Below, in pieces: positions 25,556 to 33,949 of a stretch of DNA of 36,655 nucleotides; position 1 is the stretch's first letter, and each line of letters begins with the position of its first letter. This DNA comes from an uncultured Clostridia bacterium (GTDB lineage: Bacteria > Bacillota > Clostridia > Oscillospirales > Acutalibacteraceae): the NCBI GenBank assembly GCA_947585965.1, contig CANPXK010000020.1:1-36655 (forward strand), read 5' to 3'. The notes under the pieces are model-generated. The model saw only the letters and a program-made list of their open reading frames with translations. It did no database searches and had not been told where the DNA came from. The position numbers and the translations under genes were made by a program.

Positions 25556-26440
25556 TTAATTACAATGTAAATCGGCAATTACAAGCTCGGGTGAGTTATT
25601 TATTCTAAATGGTATACTGCTTTGTCCAAGACCTCGGCTTACTATCATGGTTGTATTTTCGCTTTGGTGTACTCCCTGTGTATATTTTGGAAAAATGCCC
25701 TGTCCGGGGGCAAAAACCGCTCCGATTATCGGGAGTCTGAATTGTCCTCCATGGGCATGACCGCTGAATACAAGATTTACGCCGGATTTACAGTATATGT
25801 CAAAAATTTCCGGACGATGGGACAGAAGAATTGTATATGTATCATCTGTTTTCAGTGAATTTATCTTTTCAAGTGCTTCATATCCGTATTCTTCAAGTTC
25901 CCTGTCCGTACCGGTAAAATCGGGATCATCTATTCCGCATATTCTGATTTTGTCATTGTTGCGTTCAATTATAATTTCGTCATTTCTCAGAATTTGTACA
26001 CCAACGCTCTCGAAATATTCAGTGAGTTTTTCCAATTCATCCGGCATCCGGCTTTCGTGGTTTCCGGTAACATAATATACAGGTGCTATTTCTGTAAGAC
26101 GTGTTGTAAGACGTTCTGATATATCACGGTGCGTGTGGTAGTAGTCTATATAATCTCCTGTTATTATTATCATATCGGGATTTTCTTTTTTTATATCGTC
26201 TATAAGAATGTCATTATCATTTCCGAGAGTTGTATTATGAAAATCGGATATCTGAGCTATCCTGAAGCCATCAAAGCTTTCAGGAAGATTTTTGTCCGAT
26301 ATATCATATTCCGTAACATTTATTATATTGTTTTCGTGATACAGCCAAATTCCGTATAATATAACTGCGATGAATATGATTACCGATATTATAAAGAATA
26401 TTTTATGTGGAATGATAACACTATGTATAAATTTTTTCAT
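25556..26440 (-). CDS. Membrane-anchored calcineurin-like metallophosphoesterase (YkuE-like)
   Basis: 294 residues with an N-terminal membrane helix (about 14-34). The metallophosphoesterase motifs are all present in order: ISDFHN (D-x-H), ITGDYID (GD-xx-D), TGNHES (GNHE), LLSHRPE and SGHAHGGQFRLP (GHxHGGQ). The family binds two metal ions and cleaves phosphomono- or diesters. YkuE-like members are membrane- or wall-associated and their substrate is not settled. The start follows GAGGAGTATTA. It has the same orientation as the ImmA gene, 13 bp downstream of it, and could be co-transcribed. Confidence 0.92.
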   Translation of the reverse strand: MKKFIHSVIIPHKIFFIISVIIFIAVILYGIWLYHENNIINVTEYDISDKNLPESFDGFRIAQISDFHNTTLGNDNDILIDDIKKENPDMIIITGDYIDYYHTHRDISERLTTRLTEIAPVYYVTGNHESRMPDELEKLTEYFESVGVQILRNDEIIIERNNDKIRICGIDDPDFTGTDRELEEYGYEALEKINSLKTDDTYTILLSHRPEIFDIYCKSGVNLVFSGHAHGGQFRLPIIGAVFAPGQGIFPKYTQGVHQSENTTMIVSRGLGQSSIPFRINNSPELVIADLHCN

Positions 26441-26453
26441 TAATACTCCTCTT

Positions 26454-26978
26454 TTATTTCTTTATCTTTCCGAAAAATTTGCTGTCAGGTTCAAACGGCA
26501 CGGAAAGATCATATCCGAGCTTCATCATTTCCCTGAGTTTTATAAGCATCAGATTTATGTCGGAATTCATAGCTGCCGAGGTCTGGACGACATCATAATT
26601 TTGCCTTGCATAGGTACATACCTCGTCACTGTCGAGCAGAAGATGTGCTGCGAAGGCATTAGCTTCGTATTCAATACTGCTGTTGTTCATTCTGAAAAGA
26701 CTGAATTCCTGAAGTCCCGATTTTGCAGCAAGCTCTCTGTGACGTTGGTCATGACCTATTTCATGTGCAATGACCATCTGCTCGAGATAATAGTCGAGTC
26801 TGTCGTTGAGAAAAATCATCCTGTGCTTCCATAAATATGTATACATTCCAAGAAGATTTTTGAAATCCGAACGGTATATAATTTTTATTCCGAGCATATC
26901 CGCAATTTTATGTGCATCCCTGCTTCCGCATCTATGCACAAGTTCATTAGCCTGACGGTATATTTCATAAGAATCCAT
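26454..26978 (-). CDS. ImmA/IrrE-family zinc metallopeptidase
   Basis: The start at 26978 is chosen because AGGAGTGGGGCT precedes it; a longer frame from 27017 has no ribosome site. 174 residues with the zinc motif HEIGH (72-76) and a downstream glutamate in IEYEANAFAAHLL, the third ligand of this family. ImmA/IrrE proteases cleave XRE-type repressors after a stress cue, as in ICEBs1 ImmR/ImmA and Deinococcus DdrO/IrrE. Here the gene follows an XRE repressor by 60 bp on the same strand, so that repressor is the likely substrate. The divergent gene encodes a translesion polymerase, which points to a DNA-damage response. Confidence 0.9.
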   Translation of the reverse strand: MDSYEIYRQANELVHRCGSRDAHKIADMLGIKIIYRSDFKNLLGMYTYLWKHRMIFLNDRLDYYLEQMVIAHEIGHDQRHRELAAKSGLQEFSLFRMNNSSIEYEANAFAAHLLLDSDEVCTYARQNYDVVQTSAAMNSDINLMLIKLREMMKLGYDLSVPFEPDSKFFGKIKK

Positions 26979-27038
26979 AGCCCCACTCCTGTCCGGTATT
27001 ACCTTAGTAGTTTGCATATTCCAATGATAAAGGCTGAT

Positions 27039-27455
27039 TTATTCGCCGTCGGAATTTGCGGTTTTTTTTGGCGCATATTTTTTATTATCAGCTTTACATT
27101 CAAAATATGCTTCTGTGAGTGCTCTCATAACGGCATCCCTGTCATCTTCTGAAAGCTCGCCGCCTGCAAACATTCCCACAAGCTGTGATACAAGCTTTTC
27201 TGCTTCTCTTTTTCCGCCCGAACCGTACTGCTCCGTTGCACGGACAACAAATTCCTCGTCCTCTGTCAGAAGATAATTTACATCACATCCGAAGAGTTCG
27301 GCAAGCTTATAATATATTTCCCTTTTTCTGGGATATCTTCCTTCAGTTTCGTAGCTTATGTAATTTCTTCGGCTTATGCCTATCGCTTCAGCTACTTCTG
27401 ATTGTTTAAGCTTGGATTCCGCACGTAATTTTACCAGTTTTTCTCCGAATTTCAT
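27039..27455 (-). CDS. XRE-family transcriptional repressor (ImmR/DdrO-like role)
   Basis: The start at 27455 follows GGAGGTCTTATT; the longer frame to 27503 runs through the operator. 138 residues. The helix-turn-helix is at about 6-58 (LKQSEVAEAIGISRRNYISY). It is followed by FGCDVNYLLT and a C-terminal region (SQLVGMFAGGELSEDDRD) likely to serve in dimerisation and to hold the cleavage site. It is first in an operon with the ImmA/IrrE protease and divergent from a Y-family polymerase. Predicted to repress both promoters through the TGCAC half-sites. Confidence 0.92.
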   Translation of the reverse strand: MKFGEKLVKLRAESKLKQSEVAEAIGISRRNYISYETEGRYPRKREIYYKLAELFGCDVNYLLTEDEEFVVRATEQYGSGGKREAEKLVSQLVGMFAGGELSEDDRDAVMRALTEAYFECKADNKKYAPKKTANSDGE

Positions 27456-27480
27456 AATAAGACCTCCGTTGGTGACATTT

Positions 27481-27511
27481 AACTGCACAAAACATCTTGA
27501 CAAGTGCAGTT
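27481..27511. promoter_or_regulatory. Operator 1: AACTGCAC-N15-GTGCAGTT
   Basis: Perfect 8-bp inverted half-sites at 27481-27488 and 27504-27511. The right half lies inside the spacer of the plus-strand promoter, directly after its -35 box, so a bound repressor would block the polymerase gene. Assignment to the XRE protein is inferred. Confidence 0.7.
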
Positions 27512-27525
27512 GGATGTACTATAAT
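27497..27525 (+). promoter_or_regulatory. Y-family polymerase promoter
   Basis: TTGACA (27497-27502), a 17-bp spacer and TATAAT (27520-27525): full consensus for the housekeeping sigma factor. Such a strong promoter needs tight repression, consistent with the overlapping operator. The 5' leader would be about 70 nt and contains operator 2. Confidence 0.88.
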
Positions 27526-27548
27526 AATTTTTAAATAAGAGAAGTTTT

Positions 27549-27578
27549 ACTGCACATATAATAACACAAAATGCACTT
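27549..27578. promoter_or_regulatory. Operator 2: two TGCAC half-sites
   Basis: ACTGCAC (27549-27555) and TGCACTT (27572-27578). Unlike operator 1 these are direct rather than inverted, 21 bp apart. They flank and overlap the -10 region and spacer of the minus-strand promoter, which fits autoregulation of the XRE-ImmA operon. Confidence 0.55.
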
Positions 27579-27586
27579 AATGTCAA
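27558..27586 (-). promoter_or_regulatory. XRE-ImmA operon promoter
   Basis: On the minus strand TTGACA (27586-27581), a 17-bp spacer and TATTAT (27563-27558). It faces away from the polymerase promoter. Like that one it carries AGTGCA just after the -35 box, so both promoters share the same operator geometry. Confidence 0.78.
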
Positions 27587-27600
27587 GAGGTGGAATAAAA

Positions 27601-28836
27601 ATGCCGAGGGTGATTCTTCACAGTGATATGAACAGCTTCTATGCTTCTGTAGAAATAATGCTTAATCCATCGCTGAAAGGAAAGGCGGTTGCGGTCTGTG
27701 GAAATACTGAGGAACGTCATGGGATAGTTCTTGCAAAGTCCGATCCTGCAAAAAAATGCGGAGTTAAAACCGGAATGGCGGCATGGGAAGCTGAAAGGCT
27801 TTGCAGGGATATAATATTTGTACCCCCTCAGTATGATGAATATCTTAAATATTCCAAAGCGGCACATGAAATATACAAGGATTATACGGATCAGATAGAA
27901 CCTTACGGTATGGACGAATGTTGGCTTGATGTAACGGGAAGTGAAAGACTTTTCGGAAACGGGGAAGAGATTGCAGATAAGATAAGAAGCAGAATAAAGA
28001 AGGAATTGAATCTTACGGTATCAATAGGGGTATCTTTTAACAAAATCTTTGCCAAGCTTGCAAGCGATATGAAAAAGCCGGATGCGGTTACCGTGATAAG
28101 TGAGGAAAACTTCAGGGAAAGAGTATGGAAGCTTCCGGCACGGGATCTGCTTTTTGTCGGTCGTGCGACGGAAGAAAAGTTGAGGAAGATTGGTATACAC
28201 ACAATAGGGGATATAGCGGAAAGCGATGCACAGGTACTGAAAAGCTTTTTTGGAGTTAACGGGATATATCTTAAAAAATATGCGATGGGTCTGGATGATT
28301 CTCCGGTAACGGATATGTACAGCAGTCCTCCCATAAAATCCGTAGGGCATGGGATAACCTGTGTAAGTGATCTTAATACCAATTACGAAGTATGGAGAGT
28401 AATTTTGGAGCTTTCACAGGATATAGGTCACAGACTCAGAAAGTATGAGCTTAAGGCGGGCGGGGTGCAGCTTTCGATACGGAGCAATGATCTGCGTTTT
28501 CATCAATTTCAGGGAATGACGGATATATATACTCAGAGCCCTTCCGTTATAGCTTCAAAGGGAATGGAGCTTTTTAAAAGGAATTACGACTGGGACATAC
28601 CGGTTCGTGCGGTAAGCGTAAGGGCGATAAATCTTTCGGATAAGTTTTTATGTGAGCAGTTGAGTATGTTTTGTGATGGAAGCAGTCTTGAAAAAATTGA
28701 TAACCGTGATTTATGCATAGAAAAAATACGTGCTAAATTCGGAAAGGGTGCTATACGTAATGCCGTGCTCATGGGTGATCTGAAAATGCCGGATGACGGC
28801 AGAGAAAAGGTGATTATGCCGGGAAATTTTCAGTAA
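27601..28836 (+). CDS. dinB: Y-family translesion DNA polymerase (DinB/Pol IV-like)
   Basis: ATG 27601 follows AGAGGTGG; the upstream in-frame ATG at 27571 is inside the operator. 411 residues. Catalytic carboxylates are D9 (HSDMNSFYASVE) and D105-E106 (MDECWLDVT). The palm/fingers tract VSIGVSFNKIFAKLASDMKKP, the thumb helix-hairpin-helix (VGRATEEKLRKIGIHTIGD) and the little-finger domain are in order. Near residue 352, QLSMF matches the sliding-clamp binding motif. Pol IV-like enzymes copy damaged DNA with low fidelity. Divergence from an XRE/ImmA pair suggests induction by repressor cleavage rather than by LexA; no LexA box was seen. Confidence 0.95.
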   Translation: MPRVILHSDMNSFYASVEIMLNPSLKGKAVAVCGNTEERHGIVLAKSDPAKKCGVKTGMAAWEAERLCRDIIFVPPQYDEYLKYSKAAHEIYKDYTDQIEPYGMDECWLDVTGSERLFGNGEEIADKIRSRIKKELNLTVSIGVSFNKIFAKLASDMKKPDAVTVISEENFRERVWKLPARDLLFVGRATEEKLRKIGIHTIGDIAESDAQVLKSFFGVNGIYLKKYAMGLDDSPVTDMYSSPPIKSVGHGITCVSDLNTNYEVWRVILELSQDIGHRLRKYELKAGGVQLSIRSNDLRFHQFQGMTDIYTQSPSVIASKGMELFKRNYDWDIPVRAVSVRAINLSDKFLCEQLSMFCDGSSLEKIDNRDLCIEKIRAKFGKGAIRNAVLMGDLKMPDDGREKVIMPGNFQ

Positions 28837-28845
28837 TTATTACAG

Positions 28846-28892
28846 TTTATTGTACAATAAATTTTGACATATGCGAAATATTGTAATATACT
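28846..28892 (+). promoter_or_regulatory. WYL-regulator promoter with upstream palindrome
   Basis: TTGACA (28864-28869), a 17-bp spacer and TATACT (28887-28892). A perfect 16-bp palindrome, TTTATTGTACAATAAA, lies at 28846-28861 and abuts the -35 box, a natural place for an activator or autoregulator. The leader to the start codon is about 75 nt and contains GCACTTAA (28929-28936), shared with operator 2. Confidence 0.8.
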
Positions 28893-28975
28893 AATGTCAG
28901 GGTTACATCGTTATCGTAAAAATATCAGGCACTTAAAGGGTATCAATAAATTATTAAGGAAGAGAGGAAGTATTT

Positions 28976-30208
28976 ATGTCACGACAAAAAAATCAGAAGA
29001 GAAAAATACTTGAAATAAATGATATAATAAGGCACGCAAAAGGGGAGAGAGGAGCACTTTCAACAAAAAAAATCTGTGAGGAGCTTGAAAGAAGGGGAGT
29101 GTCGTGTGACAGAAGAACTCTCGCGGATGATTTTGAGATACTTGCTGATTTTATAAATTCCAATGATGATTATGAATATTATCTTGTAAGTGAGGTTTTC
29201 GGAAGAACGAATAAATATTATTCCGAAGCAAAGGAAAACAATGCCAAGGTACATTTCAGCATGGATGAGCTTAAGAAGCTGATAATTGCCGTAAATTCGC
29301 TGAGACTTACCGACAATATGGAAAAATCGGAGATTGATTTGCTGAAAAACAAGCTTATCAGTGCCGCATCCCCTCGTGACAGAAAGCGTCTGCTTGAGTA
29401 TGCCGAGGATAATTATTATATTCTGGATACGATAGCGGCAAAGATACTTATTGATTCTGTAAATTCCCTGAGCTTTATGCACGGAAATATGTCAAACCGT
29501 ATTATAAAGACCATAATAAATCTTGCGGACAGTGAGGACAGGAATGTACTTGAAACGGAGCAGAATAATCCTATTTATAATAATGACAGCGGTGACGGCA
29601 TAACTCTGTATGAAATTGACAGGATATTCCGTGCGATAGATAACAGAACCAAGCTTAGTTTTAAATATTTTGATCTTGACGAAAACAGAAACAGGCTTTA
29701 CCGTCATGACGGTAAGCAATACATTGTTGAGCCGTTGACTCTCATTCCAAATGACAATCATTATTATCTTATATGCTATGACGGAACGACTCTGAACGGA
29801 ACACGTACATACAGAATTGACAAAATGAGCGATATAGAGGAGACAAATGAAGAAATATCGGGAACGGCGTTTGAATTTCGCGACTATATCCCTCAGATTA
29901 CAAATCAGGTATTCAGGATGTACAGCGGTCCGGTAAGGCGTGTTACACTGGAATTCAAGAACAACATAATAGGAAATGTATTTGACAAATTCGGCTCAAA
30001 GATAAAAATGGAGCGTGTTGATGAGGAGCATTGCAGGATAACCGAGGACATACAGATAAGCCCGCCGTTTCTCGGATGGTTATTTCAGTTTTCAAAGGAA
30101 ATGCGCATAGTTTCACCTGACGATTTGATAAATGAATATAAGAGATTATGTGATGATGTGATAAATGATCGGGCTGATGGATATTTTAACGAAGATGATG
30201 AGCTATAA
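28976..30208 (+). CDS. WYL-domain transcriptional regulator
   Basis: 410 residues, start after AAGAGAGGAAG. An N-terminal winged helix-turn-helix (about 20-75, ALSTKKICEELERRGVSCDRRTLADDF) is followed by a helical linker and a WYL domain (about 220-300) with YIVEPLTLIPNDNHYYLICYD. A C-terminal WCX-like extension contains PPFLGWLFQF. WYL proteins sense nucleic acid or nucleotide ligands and often control DNA-damage or phage-defence genes (for example PafBC, BrxR). Placed next to a translesion polymerase, a damage-related role is possible but not shown. Confidence 0.92.
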   Translation: MSRQKNQKRKILEINDIIRHAKGERGALSTKKICEELERRGVSCDRRTLADDFEILADFINSNDDYEYYLVSEVFGRTNKYYSEAKENNAKVHFSMDELKKLIIAVNSLRLTDNMEKSEIDLLKNKLISAASPRDRKRLLEYAEDNYYILDTIAAKILIDSVNSLSFMHGNMSNRIIKTIINLADSEDRNVLETEQNNPIYNNDSGDGITLYEIDRIFRAIDNRTKLSFKYFDLDENRNRLYRHDGKQYIVEPLTLIPNDNHYYLICYDGTTLNGTRTYRIDKMSDIEETNEEISGTAFEFRDYIPQITNQVFRMYSGPVRRVTLEFKNNIIGNVFDKFGSKIKMERVDEEHCRITEDIQISPPFLGWLFQFSKEMRIVSPDDLINEYKRLCDDVINDRADGYFNEDDEL

Positions 30209-30249
30209 AGAATTATTATAAATTATTACACTTGATTATACAAAAAAGG

Positions 30250-30278
30250 AAAGAGTCGTCTTTGTCGGACGGCTCTTT
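30250..30278. terminator. Bidirectional intrinsic terminator
   Basis: AAAGAGTCGTC (30250-30260) and GACGGCTCTTT (30268-30278) form an 11-bp stem with one G-U pair and a 7-nt loop, between the convergent WYL and ribH genes. On the minus strand CCTTTTTT follows, a good U-tract for the riboflavin operon; on the plus strand the tail is TTTAAAATTT. Confidence 0.88.
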
Positions 30279-30287
30279 AAAATTTGA

Positions 30288-30752
30288 TTATTCAAAATTT
30301 TTTATCAGATTAACCATTTCTATTGCACCGAGGGCACAGTCATATCCTTTATTTCCTGCTTTGGTTCCTGCCCTCTCTATAGCTTGCTCTATATTCTCTG
30401 TCGTAAGTATTCCAAACATCACAGGGATCCCGCTTTCTAGACCTACGGCGGCGATTCCCTTTGATACTTCATTGCATACATAATCATAATGACTTGTAGA
30501 GCCTCGTATTACCGCTCCAAGACAAATTACAGCATCATATTTGCCGCTGTGCGCCATCTTTGATGCAATAAGCGGTATTTCAAATGCTCCCGGTACCCAC
30601 GCTGTTTCAATATCATCCTCACGCACACCGTGCCTCAGAAGTCCGTCCTCGGCACCGCTCAGAAGCTTTGATACAATAAATTCATTGAACCTCGCTGCAA
30701 CAATTCCTACTCTGATGCCCTCCGCAGTTAATTTACCCTCGTATGTTCTCAT
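30288..30752 (-). CDS. ribH: 6,7-dimethyl-8-ribityllumazine synthase
   Basis: The start at 30752 is preferred (AAAGGA nine bases upstream); an ATG three codons earlier overlaps that ribosome site. 154 residues, the usual length. Family motifs seen: [48 protein letters not shown] and [10 protein letters not shown]. It condenses 5-amino-6-ribitylaminouracil with dihydroxybutanone phosphate in the penultimate step of riboflavin synthesis, and usually forms icosahedral capsids. Last gene of ribD-ribE-ribBA-ribH. Confidence 0.97.
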   Translation of the reverse strand: MRTYEGKLTAEGIRVGIVAARFNEFIVSKLLSGAEDGLLRHGVREDDIETAWVPGAFEIPLIASKMAHSGKYDAVICLGAVIRGSTSHYDYVCNEVSKGIAAVGLESGIPVMFGILTTENIEQAIERAGTKAGNKGYDCALGAIEMVNLIKNFE

Positions 30753-30778
30753 TACAACCATTCCTTTCGTATTTATAA

Positions 30779-31978
30779 TCAGTATTTCATTATATGACCC
30801 ATTCTCTGCTGTTTTGTTTTAAGATAAAACAAATCATGCTCGTTTGCCTCCATCTGGATCGGTACTCTCTCCGTTATCTCAAGTCCAAATTCGGAAAGTT
30901 GATATATTTTGTCCGGATTATTCGTTAAAAGTCTGATACTTTTAACACCTAATTCCCTCAAAATCTGTGCGCCGATATAATATTCCCTGCTGTCGGCAGC
31001 AAACCCGAGTGCGATATTAGCCTCAAGCGTATCCATGCCCTGCTCCTGCAATTCATATGCCCTGAGCTTGTTTATAAGACCTATACCTCTGCCCTCCTGC
31101 CGCATATAAAGCAGAATACCTCTGCCCTCTTTTTCTATCATGGTCATAGCCGCCGCAAGCTGCTGTCCGCAGTCACACCTGAGAGAACCGAATGTATCTC
31201 CTGTCAGACATTCCGAATGTACACGGCACAAAACATTTCGGCCGTCACCGATAGCCCCCTTGACAAGTGCGACATGATGCTCTCCGTTAAGCCTGTTGAC
31301 AAACCCGAATGCCCTGAAATCACCGTACTTCGTCGGCAGATTAACCTCAGCTTTTTTGTCTATAAGCTTTTCATGACTTTTACGGTAATTCTGCAAATCC
31401 TTTATTGTAATAAATTTAATATCATATTGCTTAGCCAATTCCTTAAGCTGCGGCGTCCTCATCATAGTACCGTCGTCCGCCATTATCTCACAGCAAAGAC
31501 CGCATTCCTTAAGTCCGGCAAGACGGCATAAATCAACGGTAGCCTCCGTATGACCGTTTCTTTCAAGCACTCCGTTTTTTCTTGCAAGCAACGGGAACAT
31601 ATGTCCCGGTCTGCGGAAATCCTCCGCCTTAACATCATCGGAAACACAAGCCATAGCCGTGACAGAACGCTCCGCCGCAGATATACCGGTTGTGGTGGAT
31701 ATATGGTCGATTGACACGGTAAATGCCGTTTCATGGTTATCCGTATTATTCTGCACCATCTGAGGGATTTTCAGCTTTCTTACATATTCCTCCGACATAG
31801 GCATACAGATAAGTCCCTTGCCGTGTATTGCCATGAAATTGATATTCTCCGTTGTGGCAAATTCTGCCGCACAGATAAAATCCCCCTCATTTTCACGGTC
31901 AGGGTCATCCGTTACCAGTATGATTTTACCCTTTCTTAATTCCTCCAAAGCTTCTTCTATGGTATTAAATTCCGACAT
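30779..31978 (-). CDS. ribBA: Bifunctional 3,4-dihydroxy-2-butanone-4-phosphate synthase / GTP cyclohydrolase II
   Basis: 399 residues, start after GGAGGAAATATT. The N-terminal synthase domain (about 1-200) has [22 protein letters not shown] and RPGHMFPL, and converts ribulose-5-phosphate. The C-terminal GTP cyclohydrolase II domain (about 205-399) has the zinc cysteines in [20 protein letters not shown] and the active-site [13 protein letters not shown]. The two products feed both arms of riboflavin synthesis. It is 28 bp downstream of ribE. Confidence 0.97.
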   Translation of the reverse strand: MSEFNTIEEALEELRKGKIILVTDDPDRENEGDFICAAEFATTENINFMAIHGKGLICMPMSEEYVRKLKIPQMVQNNTDNHETAFTVSIDHISTTTGISAAERSVTAMACVSDDVKAEDFRRPGHMFPLLARKNGVLERNGHTEATVDLCRLAGLKECGLCCEIMADDGTMMRTPQLKELAKQYDIKFITIKDLQNYRKSHEKLIDKKAEVNLPTKYGDFRAFGFVNRLNGEHHVALVKGAIGDGRNVLCRVHSECLTGDTFGSLRCDCGQQLAAAMTMIEKEGRGILLYMRQEGRGIGLINKLRAYELQEQGMDTLEANIALGFAADSREYYIGAQILRELGVKSIRLLTNNPDKIYQLSEFGLEITERVPIQMEANEHDLFYLKTKQQRMGHIMKY

Positions 31979-32006
31979 AATATTTCCTCCTCTTTAATAA
32001 TCGCCG

Positions 32007-32651
32007 TCAGAAACCATACTTCTGCAAAAATTCCATTGTAATTCCGCTCTTTCCGGGTTCCTCTTTTTTTCCGTCAATAAGCTTTTCCACATATTTACCG
32101 ATAATATCCGTTTCCAGATTCACACTGTCACCCTCGTGTTTATTTCTCAAAGCAGTAATACCAACTGTATGGGGAATAGCAGATACCGAAAAATTATTTT
32201 TATCGACCCTTGCAACGGTCAGACTTATTCCGTCCACCGCAATTGAACCTTTCTCTACAATATATTTCATAATACTGCTGTCAGCCTGTATAGTGTACCA
32301 TATTGCCGTATCGTCACGTCTTATTTTTGTAACTCTGCCTATACCGTCAACGTGTCCGGCGACAATATGTCCCCCGAACCTGCCGTCTGCCGCCATAGCT
32401 CTTTCAAGGTTCACTTCGCTTCCTTCCGTAAATCCTCCGCCCGATCGGTCGAGCGTTTCATGCATGATATCCGCCGTAAACCAATCACTTCCAATATCCG
32501 TAACAGTAAGACATACTCCGTTAACGGCTATACTGTCACCGATTTTTGTACCATCCGTTACCTTTTTTGCCCGTACCTTGACAACAGCGGAAAATTTTCC
32601 TTTGTTTATTTTTTCTATGATACCGATTTCCTCAATAATTCCGGTAAACAT
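32007..32651 (-). CDS. ribE: Riboflavin synthase, alpha subunit
   Basis: ATG at 32651 overlaps the ribD stop by one base (TGATG) and lies after AGGTGG. 214 residues with the N-terminal MFTGIIEEIG signature and two internally similar lumazine-binding barrels (IGDSIAVNGVCLTVT in the first, KGSIAVDGISLTVA in the second). It dismutates two 6,7-dimethyl-8-ribityllumazine molecules into riboflavin and the pyrimidine precursor. The C-terminal helix mediates trimer formation in the family. Confidence 0.97.
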   Translation of the reverse strand: MFTGIIEEIGIIEKINKGKFSAVVKVRAKKVTDGTKIGDSIAVNGVCLTVTDIGSDWFTADIMHETLDRSGGGFTEGSEVNLERAMAADGRFGGHIVAGHVDGIGRVTKIRRDDTAIWYTIQADSSIMKYIVEKGSIAVDGISLTVARVDKNNFSVSAIPHTVGITALRNKHEGDSVNLETDIIGKYVEKLIDGKKEEPGKSGITMEFLQKYGF

Positions 32652-33739
32652 CACATATCCACCTCACCCTCAATAAGAAAATCGTCACCAAGCCTTGATA
32701 TCATTGTATTTTTAAGCCTGAAAGCACTGTCGGGATATTCAACACCAATACCGCCGATCGGAGTCTTTGCGGTATTTCCGCCGAAAAGCTTCGGTGCAAT
32801 ATATATCTGTGCCTTATTTACAATGCCGCTGCTCAGAGCAGACCAATTCAGGGCTGCACCGCCCTCAAGCAGAATACTGTCAATTTTCTCCCCGCCAAGT
32901 TTTTTCATTAACACGCAAAGGTCGATATGTCCCTCTTTTTCGGGAATATTCATAATACGGCAGCCGTTTTTTTCATATTCTTTGATTTTATCCTTATCCT
33001 CACAACAAGTCGCAATAATCGTGCTTACCTCTTTTGCCGTCTTAACAATTTTGGAATCGAGCGGAGTAATAAGCCTGCTGTCGCATACTATCCTTACGGG
33101 ATTTTTTCCCCTCGGTATACGACAGGTGAGCATAGGGTCGTCTGCAATCACAGTCCCCGAGCCGACCATTACGGCACTGTATCTGTGCCGCTGTCCGTGT
33201 ACAAATTCCCTTGCAATTTCCCCTGTTATCCATTTTGATTTACCTGTATATGCAGCAATTTTCCCGTCCGCTGTCATAGCGTATTTCATAACAACAAACG
33301 GAAGTCCTGTCCTTATATAATGTAGGAAAATCTCGTTGAGCCTGTCACATTCCTCTTTGAGGACATTTTCCTCAACCTCAATTCCGTGTTCCCTGAGAAT
33401 TTTTACCCCCTTGCCTGCTACAAGCGGATTGGGATCGCCGGACCCCACAACAACACGTTTTATTCCCGCTTCTATCAACGCATCTGTACAGGGCGGCTGT
33501 TTTCCGTAATGACAGCAAGGTTCGAGTGTGACATACATAGTTGCTCCCCTCGGAGAAACCTTGCATGAAGCCAGTGCATTACGCTCTGCGTGAGGCTCGC
33601 CGTATTTTTCGTGCCACCCCTGACCTATAATTTCCCCGTTCCTGACAATGACAGCACCCACCATGGGGTTGGGAGATGTATAGCCGCAGCCTTTTTTGGC
33701 AAGTTCCAGGGCAATACTCATATATTCACTGTCATTCAT
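32651..33739 (-). CDS. ribD: Bifunctional diaminohydroxyphosphoribosylaminopyrimidine deaminase / reductase
   Basis: The start at 33739 is chosen (AAGGA ten bases upstream, typical MNDSEYM N-terminus); the frame is open to 33811 without a ribosome site. 362 residues. The deaminase part (1-145) has the zinc motif PHAERNAL and LEPCCHYGKQPPCTDALIEA. The reductase part has VVMKYAMTADGKIA, GKSKWITGE and LLEGGAALNWS. First gene of the operon, transcribed from the promoter at 33811-33839 with a leader of about 65 nt. Confidence 0.97.
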   Translation of the reverse strand: MNDSEYMSIALELAKKGCGYTSPNPMVGAVIVRNGEIIGQGWHEKYGEPHAERNALASCKVSPRGATMYVTLEPCCHYGKQPPCTDALIEAGIKRVVVGSGDPNPLVAGKGVKILREHGIEVEENVLKEECDRLNEIFLHYIRTGLPFVVMKYAMTADGKIAAYTGKSKWITGEIAREFVHGQRHRYSAVMVGSGTVIADDPMLTCRIPRGKNPVRIVCDSRLITPLDSKIVKTAKEVSTIIATCCEDKDKIKEYEKNGCRIMNIPEKEGHIDLCVLMKKLGGEKIDSILLEGGAALNWSALSSGIVNKAQIYIAPKLFGGNTAKTPIGGIGVEYPDSAFRLKNTMISRLGDDFLIEGEVDM

Positions 33740-33810
33740 AAAATCACTGTCCTTATATAATGTAAAGCAGATGTAAAAATCTGAAATATAATATTGAATG
33801 TCTATTATCA

Positions 33811-33839
33811 AGTATATACTTTTTCCTTTTCCCCGTCAA
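33811..33839 (-). promoter_or_regulatory. Riboflavin operon promoter
   Basis: Minus strand: TTGACG (33839-33834), 17-bp spacer, TATACT (33816-33811). The leader to the ribD start is about 65 nt, too short for an FMN riboswitch, and none of its conserved sequence is visible. A small hairpin (CAGAT/ATCTG) lies in the leader near 33768-33783. Confidence 0.75.
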
Positions 33840-33884
33840 GGCTATTTTTGCCAACATACTGCAAACGGATCTATATTATTTTCG

Positions 33885-33913
33885 TTGACATACCTCTGTT
33901 TATTTATTATAAT
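33885..33913 (+). promoter_or_regulatory. Consensus promoter of the membrane/TPR gene
   Basis: TTGACA (33885-33890), 17-bp spacer, TATAAT (33908-33913): a perfect match to the housekeeping consensus, 36 bp upstream of the next start codon. Confidence 0.9.
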
Positions 33914-33949
33914 TAAAAACAGCAAAAAACATACGGAGGTCTTAATCTT

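Noticed and set aside
33740-33949. FMN riboswitch upstream of ribD
   Set aside because: The conserved RFN segments were not found and the promoter leaves too little leader.
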